In this document: piece by piece, positions 17,880 to 27,603 of the stretch
How the letters are laid out: the number at the start of each line of letters is the position of its first letter
Numbering within the stretch: position 1 is the first letter of the stretch
DNA from: Deuterostichococcus epilithicus
Taxonomy: Eukaryota > Chlorophyta > Trebouxiophyceae > Prasiolales > Stichococcaceae
Reading direction: 5' to 3'
DNA length: 64,000 bases
Assembly (NCBI GenBank): GCA_033439295.1
Contig: JAVTLE010000015.1
Location: 1,178,001 to 1,242,000 of the forward strand
Program-made: the position numbers and the translations under genes
The notes under the pieces: generated by a model
Told to the model about the DNA's origin: nothing
Databases searched by the model: none
Seen by the model: only the letters and a program-made list of their open reading frames with translations

Positions 17880-18461
17880 GTCCTGGAAGACGCGGGCTTG
17901 CAAGTCATCCTGCATGCATTTTGCTCTTCAGAGCGCGGCGCTCCTTTGGAGAAGTACCCCTGTCGCACCTGGCAGAATGACTGGCGGCTTGCCTATCTCG
18001 GAGGACCGCTTTGCTGCAGGCCTGGACAGCACGGGGCGAGGGCCAGGCACATGTCTAACCATTTGCCCGAAAGGCTGGCACTGCACTCGAGGCATGCTGT
18101 GCGCTGTCATGTCGGGGCTATGGCCGACACCAGAATTTATTAGTGCAACCCAGTTCAGACTGACCTCTGCAGGCCGCAGGAGGAAACACAATTCTGAAGG
18201 CAACGAGCCAACGACACGTCGAGGCGGCTCTGAAACGTTCCGGCTCGCCACCTCGCTGGCCCCTTTCGACCGGCCCCTTTCGACCAACGATCACACTAGC
18301 GTCTCGCCCCTGGCGAACGCCCGTTGTTACACATTAGTGACGAGATTTTGCCGCCGAAGTGAGAAGTCATGCAATGGCAGTGTTTCCCACTGCAGCTCTT
18401 GGAAGTGCAATAGTGTGACGTGGCAACAGCACACTGTGATCCTTGACGAGCGTGTCGCCCT
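17880..18461. other. Region between OPR/RAP and WD40-like genes, not assigned
   Basis: This may hold the missing first exon(s) of the OPR/RAP gene and the 3' untranslated region of the WD40-like gene. TTACA at 18327-18331, a minus-strand TGTAA signal 131 bases past the WD40-like stop, is the only element I recognise. Confidence 0.4.
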
Positions 18462-20260
18462 TCAGACCCATGCCTCCAAGTCGTACGACTGCAATGCGGA
18501 TCGACGCACAACATCATAGCCTGGCAGCAGCCACTTCACAACGCCGCGGTGGGTGCCGATAGCAAGGTGGCCGTTGACGGCCGCGGCGCACATGACCTCC
18601 GGCTTGCTGGGTGGCGGCTCACATTCGGCCAATGTTACTCAGAGCCTGCCGCGGCTTGCCAGCCACTCGCCGGTTGCTGTGTCTCTGGCGCCCATGAATT
18701 GGAGGCTGAGCGGAGAGAGCTCCAGAAACACGCCGCCGGCCCCAGGCGGCACGTACAGGAACGCGCCCCAGGCGTCTGCTACGAACCGCCAGAGAGGCGT
18801 GCCTGCACAAGTCACGCGAACATGCAGGGATGAAGCTGCTTTTCCAGTCGTTCCCGATGCATGCCAGGAGCCAGCGTGAGATCACTCATTGGCACGTCTA
18901 CCGAGCGCCTGGCACACAAAGCTCCCAACGGCCATGCCAAACAACAAGCGCAGTAAGTGGGCTGGCTGGCGCTTTGCTCAGGCTGGCGAAGGCAGGGGTG
19001 GCTTGTCACCTGCGCAGGTCGGATCCGGCGGCACTGCCGTCTGTGCAACCACAAATTATGCGCTGGCGCTCGGGTATGTGGAACACTGAGCTCAGACGGC
19101 TGCCACCTGCAGCAGCACACCCAAAGCTTGCATCAAACATGCAGGCTCCTATGCGAGGCTGCTCACCAAAGCGCGTGCGTCCTTGTCAAGCCGATGCCAC
19201 TCAGGTGCCCCAAATGTGTTGCGTCCTGAATCGTGGTTGGCAAGCAAACCGACCTGCTGTGCCGGCCTGCCAGTGGGCGGCTGTCATCCCCGTGGCGGTG
19301 TCTGTGGGCGCCAGCGTGCCGTCGGCCGCCGCGCTCGCTGCCGGCGCTTGGTCCGGTGCCTGCAGCGTAGGATGCCACAGGAGGAGACGGCAGTCGGATC
19401 CAAAGCGGAATATTCCTAGACGACAGCTGTGCAGTCCTCAGGTGCAGCTTTCGGATGCAGCACCGCGGCACTTTTTCAGTCGCCGGGGCAGTGCACGAGC
19501 CGCCCAAGCAGCATGCCTGGCAGATGCAACGCCGACAGGTGGGTGCCAGAGCCGTGCGGCCGCGCGATGGCGTTGAGCACGCCGCCGTACAAGTCGTGCA
19601 GGTGCACGCCGCCGTCCCGCAGCGTGGCGCTCGCCACCACACCGTCGGCAACGCCCACGAACCACACCTTGGAGCGCTGACCTGCAGCAGATGGCAGCGC
19701 ACGATTGGGTGTCCCAGAACACCGCAGTTTCTGAAGCACCAGTCACATGTTGGGTTCGTACGCAGCTCCCCGACGAAGGTACTGACGCCATCCTGAAGAG
19801 TCACTGTGAGCGCAGGGGTCAGCATCCGGAACCCGGCTTCGTGCAGCACCTGCGAATCCGCGCACACGGCTGTCCTTGCGCCTCAGGACGACCTGGCGGC
19901 CGCTGCCCGCCAGCAGGAGGTGGGGACCCGCCAGGGCGATCGCGCCCACGTTTGCAGCCTGCTGCAGCTCCCACTCGATTTTCTCCTTCTTGACGTCGTA
20001 CAACGCCACCTCCTGCAGGGCCAAGGGCGAGTGTGGTTGCTATCCGATACATGGCCTAACTACCAAGGGATCGCCGCATGGTCTGGCAGCCAGGTAGCAG
20101 TGGGTCTGCTTGACCAATGCACAGCAGACCAATGCACAGCAGAAGGAAGACCGCTGAATGCAAGTCGATATTCCGTGCTCACCTTGCCGCCACCGCAAGC
20201 CAAGATGCCGTCGCAGTATGCCATGTGGGATACGACACCCACGTGTAGTGTGTGACATTG
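18462..20260 (-). CDS. WD40-like beta-propeller protein (boundaries partly unresolved)
   Basis: Successive minus-strand exons encode short beta-rich blades: HMAYCDGILACGGGK (about 20230), ALYDVKKEKIEWELQQA with AIALAGPHLLLAGSG (about 20010-19900), DGVSTFVGELRTNP (about 19780), KVWFVGVADGVVASATLRDG and VHLHDLYGGVLNAI (about 19670-19570), DCRLLLWHP (about 19390), GAFLYVPPGAGGVFLELSP (about 18770) and NGHLAIGTHRGVVKW (about 18570). The stop is at 18462-18464. The alternating hydrophobic strands and the LLLW/VHLHD endings suggest WD40 repeats, but I cannot name the family. An in-frame TGA at 18639-18641 is avoided if the 60-base segment 18607-18666 (GT...AG) is an intron. Two frames meet near 19860 without a clear junction, and the start codon was not found. 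Confidence 0.5.
20112..20143. repeat. 16-bp tandem duplication
   Basis: GACCAATGCACAGCA is repeated twice in direct contact in a probable intron of the WD40-like gene. It is another small local duplication in this gene-dense window. Confidence 0.8.
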
Positions 20261-20509
20261 CAGGTGCCGACTGTCGCGAGTCCCCATCCAGCGCCGCGCT
20301 GTCGTCACCTGCAGAAACTCGTGCCGCCTGCAGCAGTCGGGCCTACAGTGTCATTCAGACCGAAACATATGAGCCAGATCATTCAATTGCCTCCGAAAAC
20401 GGACACACTGCTCGCTGCCTCGGCACAGCAGGCGCGTGGGCAGGTGCTGCAGCATGGATGTACAGCGGTCTGCTGCATGCGCCTATGCGGGGCCCGAGTA
20501 GGTGACTCG

Positions 20510-22182
20510 TCAAGCTGGCGGGTCATTCCAAAATGCTTGCGCACAGGCAGTAGGTTGGTGCCGCAGGGCCACCTCGGTCCATGTGCGTCTGGAGAGGAGG
20601 GCGGCTCTGACATGCAAGCCGCTGCGCCTTGGGACAAAAGCGCACCCGGGCAGCACCGCCATGTCAGCAGGGTCCGGGTAGCGGAAAGCTATCGTTATAT
20701 GGCACAATGGTGAATGCCAAGTGCGGGCGCACTCCGCCTGTGGTGCCCTGGAAGCATGTAGCAAGTCGATTCCATGATCTACGAGGGCTGAGCATGCAGG
20801 AGGATGCCCGCCTGAGAGTTGAGGCGGAGGCCTCTTGAGCAGCTGCGCCGTGGGCGGCCCCGCAGGTGGTTTGGGCTGTCGCTCAGACCGATGGCCGTCG
20901 CCAGCAGTGGGGGGCGTGCTGACGAGCGCGGAAGGCGCGGCGGATGAACGGCCAAGCGCGGCAGAGGAACGAGTAACTGCTTGCTGGTCGGGTGGCGGCT
21001 CTGACCTGACGCCAGTTGGCGGCTGTGTCCTCATGACACCCACCAGGCTACACTGTGGTGCCGCTGCCGCCGCCTCTGCCGGGGGCAGCGGCTCGGCTGA
21101 CCCGCATTGAGACGGCTGTAGTCGCTGCTGTGACTGCTGCGGCTGCTGCTGTGTATGCGGCGGCATTGGCTCTGGCTGCGGCCCTGAGGATATCGCATCA
21201 TCCTCAGCTGCGCCGGCAGCAGGCGGCACTGTGCACGCCGCCATGTTTGCCGCACCCAGCTGTGGCAACGGCGCGGCACCTGATGGGCGGCACTCCCTGC
21301 CATCGTCTGCAGCGCCGCTGCTGGCTGCGGTGGCGTGACCAGCTCACATGCCTGACCAGCGGGCCGGCCGGCCGCCAACGTCCGTCGCTTGCTGCCCTGC
21401 AGCGTTGCTGCATCCCAAGCACAGATCGAACAAGTCAGATGGTGCTGTGTGCTTCTGGATTGACAGCCACATACCGTAAACACGGGTTGCAACCTTCATC
21501 TTGATCAATATGCAGGCTGCAGGGAGACCAACACTGAATTCACGCCTCTGTCCCGGACCAAACGCACCGCCTGTGCGTGCAAGCTCTTCATACCTGATCT
21601 GGTCACATTCAGAGCTCGTCTTGTCATCATAACAAATATCACCTGTGACCTGTGACGGCGCGGGCGGCTGATGGCCAGCAGCGTGGTGCTGGATGTCGAC
21701 ATCCTGCTCCGATATCGCTGCGGCCTCGTGCAGCCACTTGCTGTCATCGTCGTCGCCGCTGCTACCACCGCAGGTGCCCGACTCTGTAGCTGCGGCGCCC
21801 CCGGTCGGCCTCGCCGCATCGCCCTCCGCAGACACGGCGCGCACTGGTGTCTCGCCCCTCATCTGGCCTACATTGCAAATTTCGACACTGCGATTCACAC
21901 GGGGCTCGAGCTGCGTCTGAAATGGCAGCGCGGCGCCACGATCATCGGAAGGGCCAGCATATGCTGCCTCTCAAAATCTGGCGCTGGCGTGCTGCATGAT
22001 GATTCGGTGTTCCAAAAGTTTCGCAGCAATCTCGCTGGCTCCAGTGCGCTGGCTGTACCACTGCCTCATGCGACTGCGGCTGGTCAAGCAAACGCCGTGC
22101 CCAACACCACGCCGCAATGAGTGACGGCACACCTGCAGGGCCCGGCGCCGACTCTGGCGCGGCTTCCCGCCACCGCCCCGCT

Positions 22183-22220
<38 letters not shown>

Positions 22221-22920
22221 GGTATTCGCCCCTTGCCGCCGCCGGCACCGCCTCAGGGTCTGCGGGATAGGCGTCCTATCTACCACTTGATTGATGATCT
22301 GTGACGACAAGGTTGATAGCTTTGCAACGCTCGATCAAGGTAATGGCCTTGGCGGTTGGACGGAAGCATTATTGGTCAACACCAGCCTGGCGGACAGCCA
22401 GGCATCGCGAGTGACTTGCTGCTTTGGAAGCTGAGCAACATTGCACCTGTAGGAGGCTTGTCCTCGTCATCGGCCTCATCGCAGGAGTCGTTAGAGGCAC
22501 TGCTGTCTCCAACGCCTTCGATGGGCAGCACACTGTAGCGGCCGCGGTCCACGGCAGCCCCTGGAGCTGGGCAGAGGTATGCGAAGTGTCGAGCTGCAGG
22601 GCGCCATGCGACACACAGGTGAGCAGAGTGCGAGCAGCAGCTTGCATATTAACGACTATTTTGGGCAATTGCAGGGACGTCACTGCGCAGATGTGGCACC
22701 GTGCGCTGTGGCAGCGCACTGTTCACACCGATCGGAACGGTTGACCCCGCCCATGAACCAACTGCATTCACAAAAGAGGATCCCACCTGCCTTCTCGGTC
22801 ATCCTGGCTTCAGCGTCGGCCTCAGCTTGCGCCTGCTCTGCGGCCGCCTGCCAGTGCATCAATGAAATCGCATTGGGTCTTACGCCTTGCACGATCATTG
22901 CCCAGGCCCCAGTTAAGCTC
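20510..22920 (-). CDS. Uncharacterised minus-strand exons encoding a disordered protein
   Basis: I do not recognise this gene. Several minus-strand segments look coding: an Ala/Gln/Glu coiled-coil-like exon QAAAEQAQAEADAEARMTEK (about 22860-22800), an acid exon with NDSCDEADDEDKPP (about 22480), a Ser/Gly/Asp-rich exon (about 21860-21650), a Pro/Gln/Ser-rich exon (about 21240-20830), and a C-terminal block containing RYPDPADMAVLPGCAFVP that ends at a TGA at 20510. They may be the tail of one long disordered protein, or of two. A GCC triplet run (22183-22219) would encode poly-Ala or poly-Gly on this strand. Exon joins were not established, so treat the span as a gene-bearing region and not a model. 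Confidence 0.3.
22183..22219. repeat. (GCC)n microsatellite, about 12 units
   Basis: An uninterrupted run of GCC triplets. It lies in a GC-rich segment within the uncharacterised minus-strand gene region and could encode a homopolymer if it is exonic. Confidence 0.9.
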
Positions 22921-23309
22921 ACACAGAGCTCACTATCTGGCGACAAGCCGCTTTCTTCCTTCAAGACACGCAGCCGTGCGTCTCATGGGCTGCCGCCCAA
23001 TCTCTGCAAGAGCCAGCTTCTGCGCTGATGGGTGCCCTGAACCTCGCAGGCCAGACACTACAGGTGCTTCACTGCTTGCTCAAACGATCACCTTTGCGGC
23101 CGCCGCTCGCTCCGCCATACTCGACCGCTGCAGCAGAGAGTGAAAAGCAAATCGCAACCAGACCACATGGCCCCCTTGGCGCCTCCTTTGCCAAGTGGCA
23201 TGTGGGCATGTCAACACATCTTGAACATCAGGTCATCAATGCAGCAGTGCACAGCCACCGTGATGCCGCAGTCATAAGCTGCTGGCGCTGTCAACGAACA
23301 CCAGCACCT

Positions 23310-24600
23310 GGTATAAGACGACTGCAGGCTGCAGGCCGCTGTCTGCCGCCCGTCGGATTGTCGCTGCCCGGCTGCCCCAGATCGACCCCCCCAGGTCGTC
23401 CAGTGCCGCCCAGGCGTCCTGATCGGGCACCATCACGATGTAGTGCCCGTGCCCCACCATGATCAGGGCGAAGGCGCTGTACGTCCCGGCTGTGGCGATA
23501 CCATCGAACAGGTCACCTGTGGCCAGCAATGGTGACGGGGCATGGAGGGGTGCTCAATGGCGGATACTAGGTCTGGGCGCTTGGCCAGAGGACAGTGCTC
23601 TCGCTTGCGGGCTGGGTACGATTTGTATTATGACGCCGAGCGGCACTTTTGCAAGGGCCGAAGTTGTGCCAGCTGCTGGCAGGTAGCAGACGAAGTGAGC
23701 ATCTGGCATCACCCACCAATGCACAGGCCAGCCGGATCCGTGAGTGTGTCCAGCAGCGCCCTGACGCAGTCCTGGCCGCAGGCGCGGTCATGCTCGTATG
23801 TAACTGTAACTGCCAGCAGCGGGGGCGGCGCGCCCTTGAGCCTCAGCGGGCGGACATCAGCGCCTGTGTGCCATTCCGCCACATGGTGGCGTCAGTGTGT
23901 AACGATGGCAAGCAGTGCATCGCGTCCATGAAGCAGTGCGGTGCAGCACGTCCAAAGCAGTGCAGCGTCCATGGAGCAGTAACGACTTTGTGCACAGCCC
24001 TTGCTGTCGGACTGCATCAAGCGCTCACCGGGTGGTGCTAGTGCCCTGCAGCGCCTCGCGCGGCAGCCCGCGCATGAGTCGTTGCGCGGTTCGCAAGCCT
24101 GCGGCAGGGGCGGCAGCGTAGAATGCGCTGATGTCCAGCGTCAGAAAGGGTTCCAGGGGCGCAGACGCCGTCAGTGGCGTCTCCGGCGCCATGCCGAAAA
24201 GCCTGGAAGCGCCCCCGCCGGTGGCAGCGTCTAGGTGGCGTGTGAAGGCGCCAAACACCTCCGCCGCGTCGGCTTTGGCTGCAGGTTTTCAAAGTGAGAG
24301 CACCAGTGAGACAAGTGCAGTATGCTGATGAAGTGATGCACGGCATTAAGGCCACTGCCCTTCCCCCTGGCTGTGCACAAGCTCGTCCCACCACCCGCGC
24401 CAGCATGGCAGGCCTACCTGGGTGAGCGGCTGTGCCGCCCTTCTGCAGGCACGTGGCAAGTGCCCGGGGATCGAAGGACGGCTTCTTCGGCCTGCCCCCA
24501 GGCTGCGCATGGCGTCTGCAGTCTGCGTGCCAGTAGCCAAGCCGGCTGACCTCTGCCGCAAAGAGGCTGCCTGCGCCAGCTCAACAGGGTTAGAGGAGGC
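23310..24600 (-). CDS. Ubiquitin carboxyl-terminal hydrolase-related protein (USP fold), partial model
   Basis: The exons resemble the plant-type USP/UCH-related family whose C-terminus reads H-Y-x-x-F/V ... W-x-x-x-D-D ... G-x-x-Q-P-x-V-L-x-Y. Here these are KKPSFDPRALATCLQKG (about 24470), DAAEVFGAFTRHLDAA with SRLFGMAP (about 24250-24180, the adaptor-like DA-E segment), a beta-rich exon PPPLLAVTVTYEHD (about 23820), and MVGHGHYIVMV, AWAALDDLGG and SGLQPAVVLYQ (about 23460-23315). The histidine of GHGHY and the following D-D match the catalytic His/Asp region. I found no exon with the catalytic Cys (N-N-C-x-L-N or T-C-Y-M-N), which would lie upstream of 24600; the protein may be inactive or my model incomplete. 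The 3' end after the donor at about 23313 is unresolved. Confidence 0.6.
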
Positions 24601-25950
24601 GGCACAAGTCTCCTCGACAGACAAGGGCTGGTTTGGACGTCATGCAGGGTGTCACACGTTCAACCAGCATGGCAAATGGTACGTAATATACTGCCGGACT
24701 CGGAGTCGGAAGCGAATGCGCACCTGCGGGATTGATATGCTGCAGCAGTGGCGGGACATCTGGACATAACAGGTACGCCTGGACAACCGCAACCGTGCTG
24801 CAGTGATTGTGGGTATTTACCATTCCTCCTGTCCTCTCTAGCACATTCAGCTTTCGACAGGCATTTGTGCTGCTGCTGCTGCTGCTCCATGACAGGCCTT
24901 GCAACGTGCTACGAAATGGCGCTCGATTTTTTAACCCCTCTCGTAGCTTTTACTGCGCTGTCAAGCAGGCAGAAGGCAGAAGGACCTCAAAATGGCAAAA
25001 TGGCGCGCCGACTGGATGCAACTGCAGTCGATGCACGTGGACTTGGCCGCCGGAGAATTCTGGGTGGTGATGATGCGAATTTCGGTGAAGCATCGCCTCG
25101 ACCCTGATCAGCCTAAGTGAGGCTGGAAAGGTCTAAAACTCTCACTTTCTCTCTCACTTCTCATTCTCTCTCCCGCTTTCAAGCTGTTTCAGCGATCAGA
25201 CTTACTGGGTTTGCAGTGCCCACCAAACAAACAAGGCATTGCACATGCAGCAAGGACATCACAATCTGCCGGAATGTCCTGATCACAGAAAAACTAGTGC
25301 TGTTGCCGCACACAAAACGTAACGACCGTTTCATGTGTTGGATCTATAGTGGCCGGGCGGCGCCAACGCGACCGCGGCTATCAGCCCGCGCCGCCTGTAG
25401 TGCGGTCCTGCCGCCGCTGGAGGCAGCAGCGGGGGCCCAGGCGAGCGCCGCGGCCGAGCGCCGCTGCTGATTACCCAAGAGAGACCTTGCCCTGGCGGCC
25501 GCCTGTCGTGCGGTCCCGCCGCCGCTGTAAGTGGCAGCGGGGCCCAGGCGGGCGCCGCGGCCGAGCCGCTGCCAGCCGGCTCAGCCTTCGCTCGCGCTGA
25601 CCCTGTCCAGCCCTTTACAACATGCTTGGCAGAGCAATTCACCTGCGTCATTGCCAAAGAGACGATGTCGTCACCACCATTTGCTGCTGTTGTTACGACC
25701 CCCCCGGTGCAGGATTGTTGGTGTATAAGGCAGTGATACAATCACGCAGACAGCGCACAGATGGCTGACTTCCAGAAATGCGCACCGCGCAGGCCTCTCT
25801 GCGCTGCTGGCTGGCTGGGGCACCTGCTACAGCAGCTACCAGCCTTGCCCTGCGCGCATGAGGACATTTCCAATCAGCAGCACAACTACTAAGACAAAGC
25901 TGGAAGCATGTCACAGACCATGATGTTCGTCTTCTGACAGCGCTGCAGCA
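24601..25950. other. Gene-poor stretch between the USP-like and PHD/GATA genes
   Basis: No domain-bearing exon was recognised here. It contains a CTG triplet run (about 24867-24887) and a 109-bp-period tandem repeat (25389-25566). Upstream exons of the USP-like gene, including the one with the catalytic Cys, could be hidden here. Confidence 0.35.
25389..25566. repeat. GC-rich tandem repeat, about 70-bp core at 109-bp spacing
   Basis: The segments at about 25389-25463 and 25498-25566 align closely (both contain GTGCGGTCC, CCGCCGCTG and GCGCCGCGGCCGAG), with several substitutions and small gaps. Flanking sequence is also related. No coding role is apparent. Confidence 0.75.
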
Positions 25951-27037
25951 TCGAGAAGCCAGTTGCACCTACTCACCCTCAGGTCGCGAGGAGGCAGACT
26001 CGAGGCTGCCGCAGCGATCCGCGTGGAGCGGCGGCTCGCTGCCGGAGCCGCTGCCAGCAGAGCCGCCTCCTCTGCGCGCGCCGTGGCAGCGGCCGCTGCT
26101 GACGCCTGACCTGCCTCGGCCACCTGCAGTTCAGCCACATCGAGTCGTTGCAGATGTGAGCCAGTACGGTGACAGCGATCCGGCCTGAAAAACCTGCTGC
26201 CGCTGGCGCCCGTGGCGGCCAGACTGAGTCGAGCGCGCCGGACATGGGACAAGGCTTGGGAATGTACGGGGACGTACAGCAGATGCTGCAGGCTGTTGAT
26301 TTGCCGCCACACGCTGGGCGAAGCCACACACCTGAAAGGTGCATGCCGCAGAGCACCGTTCGATTGGTCGTTCAGCCAACAGCCGCGAGCCATGATGCGC
26401 TTCAGGATGCACACATGTGTTGCCAGCACTTGCCTGCGGCAGTGCCGCTGCAGCATCGATCGAGAAGCCAGTTGCACCTACTCACCCTCAGGTCGCGAGG
26501 AGGCAGACTCGAGGCTGCCGCAGCGATCCGCGTGGAGCGGCGGCTCGCTGCCGGAGCCGCTGCCAGCAGAGCCGCCTCCTCTGCGCGCGCCGTGGCAGCG
26601 GCCGCTGCTGACGCCTGACCTGCCTCGGCCACCTGCAGTTCAGCCACATCGAGTCGTTGCAGATGTGAGCCAGTACGGTGACAGCGATCCGGCCTGAAAA
26701 ACCTGCTGCCGCTGGCGCCCGTGGCGGCCAGACTGAGTCGAGCGCGCCGGACATGGGACAAGGCTTGGGAATGTACGGGGACGTACAGCAGATGCTGCAG
26801 GCTGTTGATTTGCCGCCACACGCTGGGCGAAGCCACACACCTGAAAGGTGCATGCCGCAGAGCACCGTTCGATTGGTCGTTCAGCCAACAGCCGCGAGCC
26901 ATGATGCGCTTCAGGATGCACACATGTGTTGCCAGCACTTGCCTGCGGCAGTGCCGCTGCAGCATCGATCGAGAAGCCAGTTGCACCTACTCACCCTCAG
27001 GTCGCGAGGAGGCAGACTCGAGGCTGCCGCAGCGATC
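25951..27037. repeat. 509-bp tandem duplication containing an exon, plus a partial third copy
   Basis: The units run 25951-26459 and 26460-26968. The next 69 bases (26969-27037) begin a third copy that then diverges. I found no difference between the two full units by eye. Each unit contains a 147-base (49-codon) candidate exon on the minus strand (25977-26123 in the first unit), with its acceptor CTGCAG and donor GTGAGT. The duplication can therefore add 49 residues without shifting the frame. Confidence 0.93.
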
Positions 27038-27566
27038 CGCGCAGGCGCCGCCAGGGCCGCTGCCGGCGCAGCCGCCTCCTCTGAGCGCCATGCGACACCG
27101 GCCGCTGCCGGCCCCCCACCCGCCCCCGCCGCCTGCAGCTCAGCCACATCGACTCGTTGCAGGTGTGTGCCGCAGAGTCCAGTGACTGCGACTCAGCCTG
27201 ACAACCTGCCCAGCGGTGTACCATGAATGGCGTCTGACTGCCTGGTCTGGCACATCAATTGCTCGTCTAGTGCGGCTTGAGTCGCTTGGGGTGCCGCCGC
27301 CCTGCCCTGCCTGCCGCTGATGCAGCGGCAGGCAGGATCAGCGCTGCAATCAGCCTAGCGGCATACCAGAGCGCGCATGCGGCGCAGGCCGCAGGCGTTG
27401 CGGTCCAGGCCGCAGGCGTTGCAGTATGTCACGCTCCCGATACGGCGCCACATGGGGGTCTCGCGGGTGTGGCAGACGTGGCACTCCTGTAGCACGAAAC
27501 AGAGCAGGCAATCGGCAGGGATGTCTAAGTGCATTCAGAACTCAAAACATCTGTACTGCGTTCACC

Positions 27567-27603
<37 letters not shown>

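Noticed and set aside
17488-18519. Long plus-strand open frame (343 codons)
   Set aside because: It overlaps minus-strand OPR/RAP exons. It has no domain and no ATG-supported start.
18639-18641. Selenocysteine TGA in the WD40-like gene
   Set aside because: There is no selenoprotein family context and no evident SECIS hairpin. A 60-base intron explains it more simply.
25951-26968. Transposon or long terminal repeats
   Set aside because: The 509-bp copies touch each other with no internal element, no target-site duplication and no transposase or reverse transcriptase. They contain a host exon.
25389-27037. CRISPR-like array
   Set aside because: Units are long and tandem, without unique spacers of constant size, and the DNA is nuclear.
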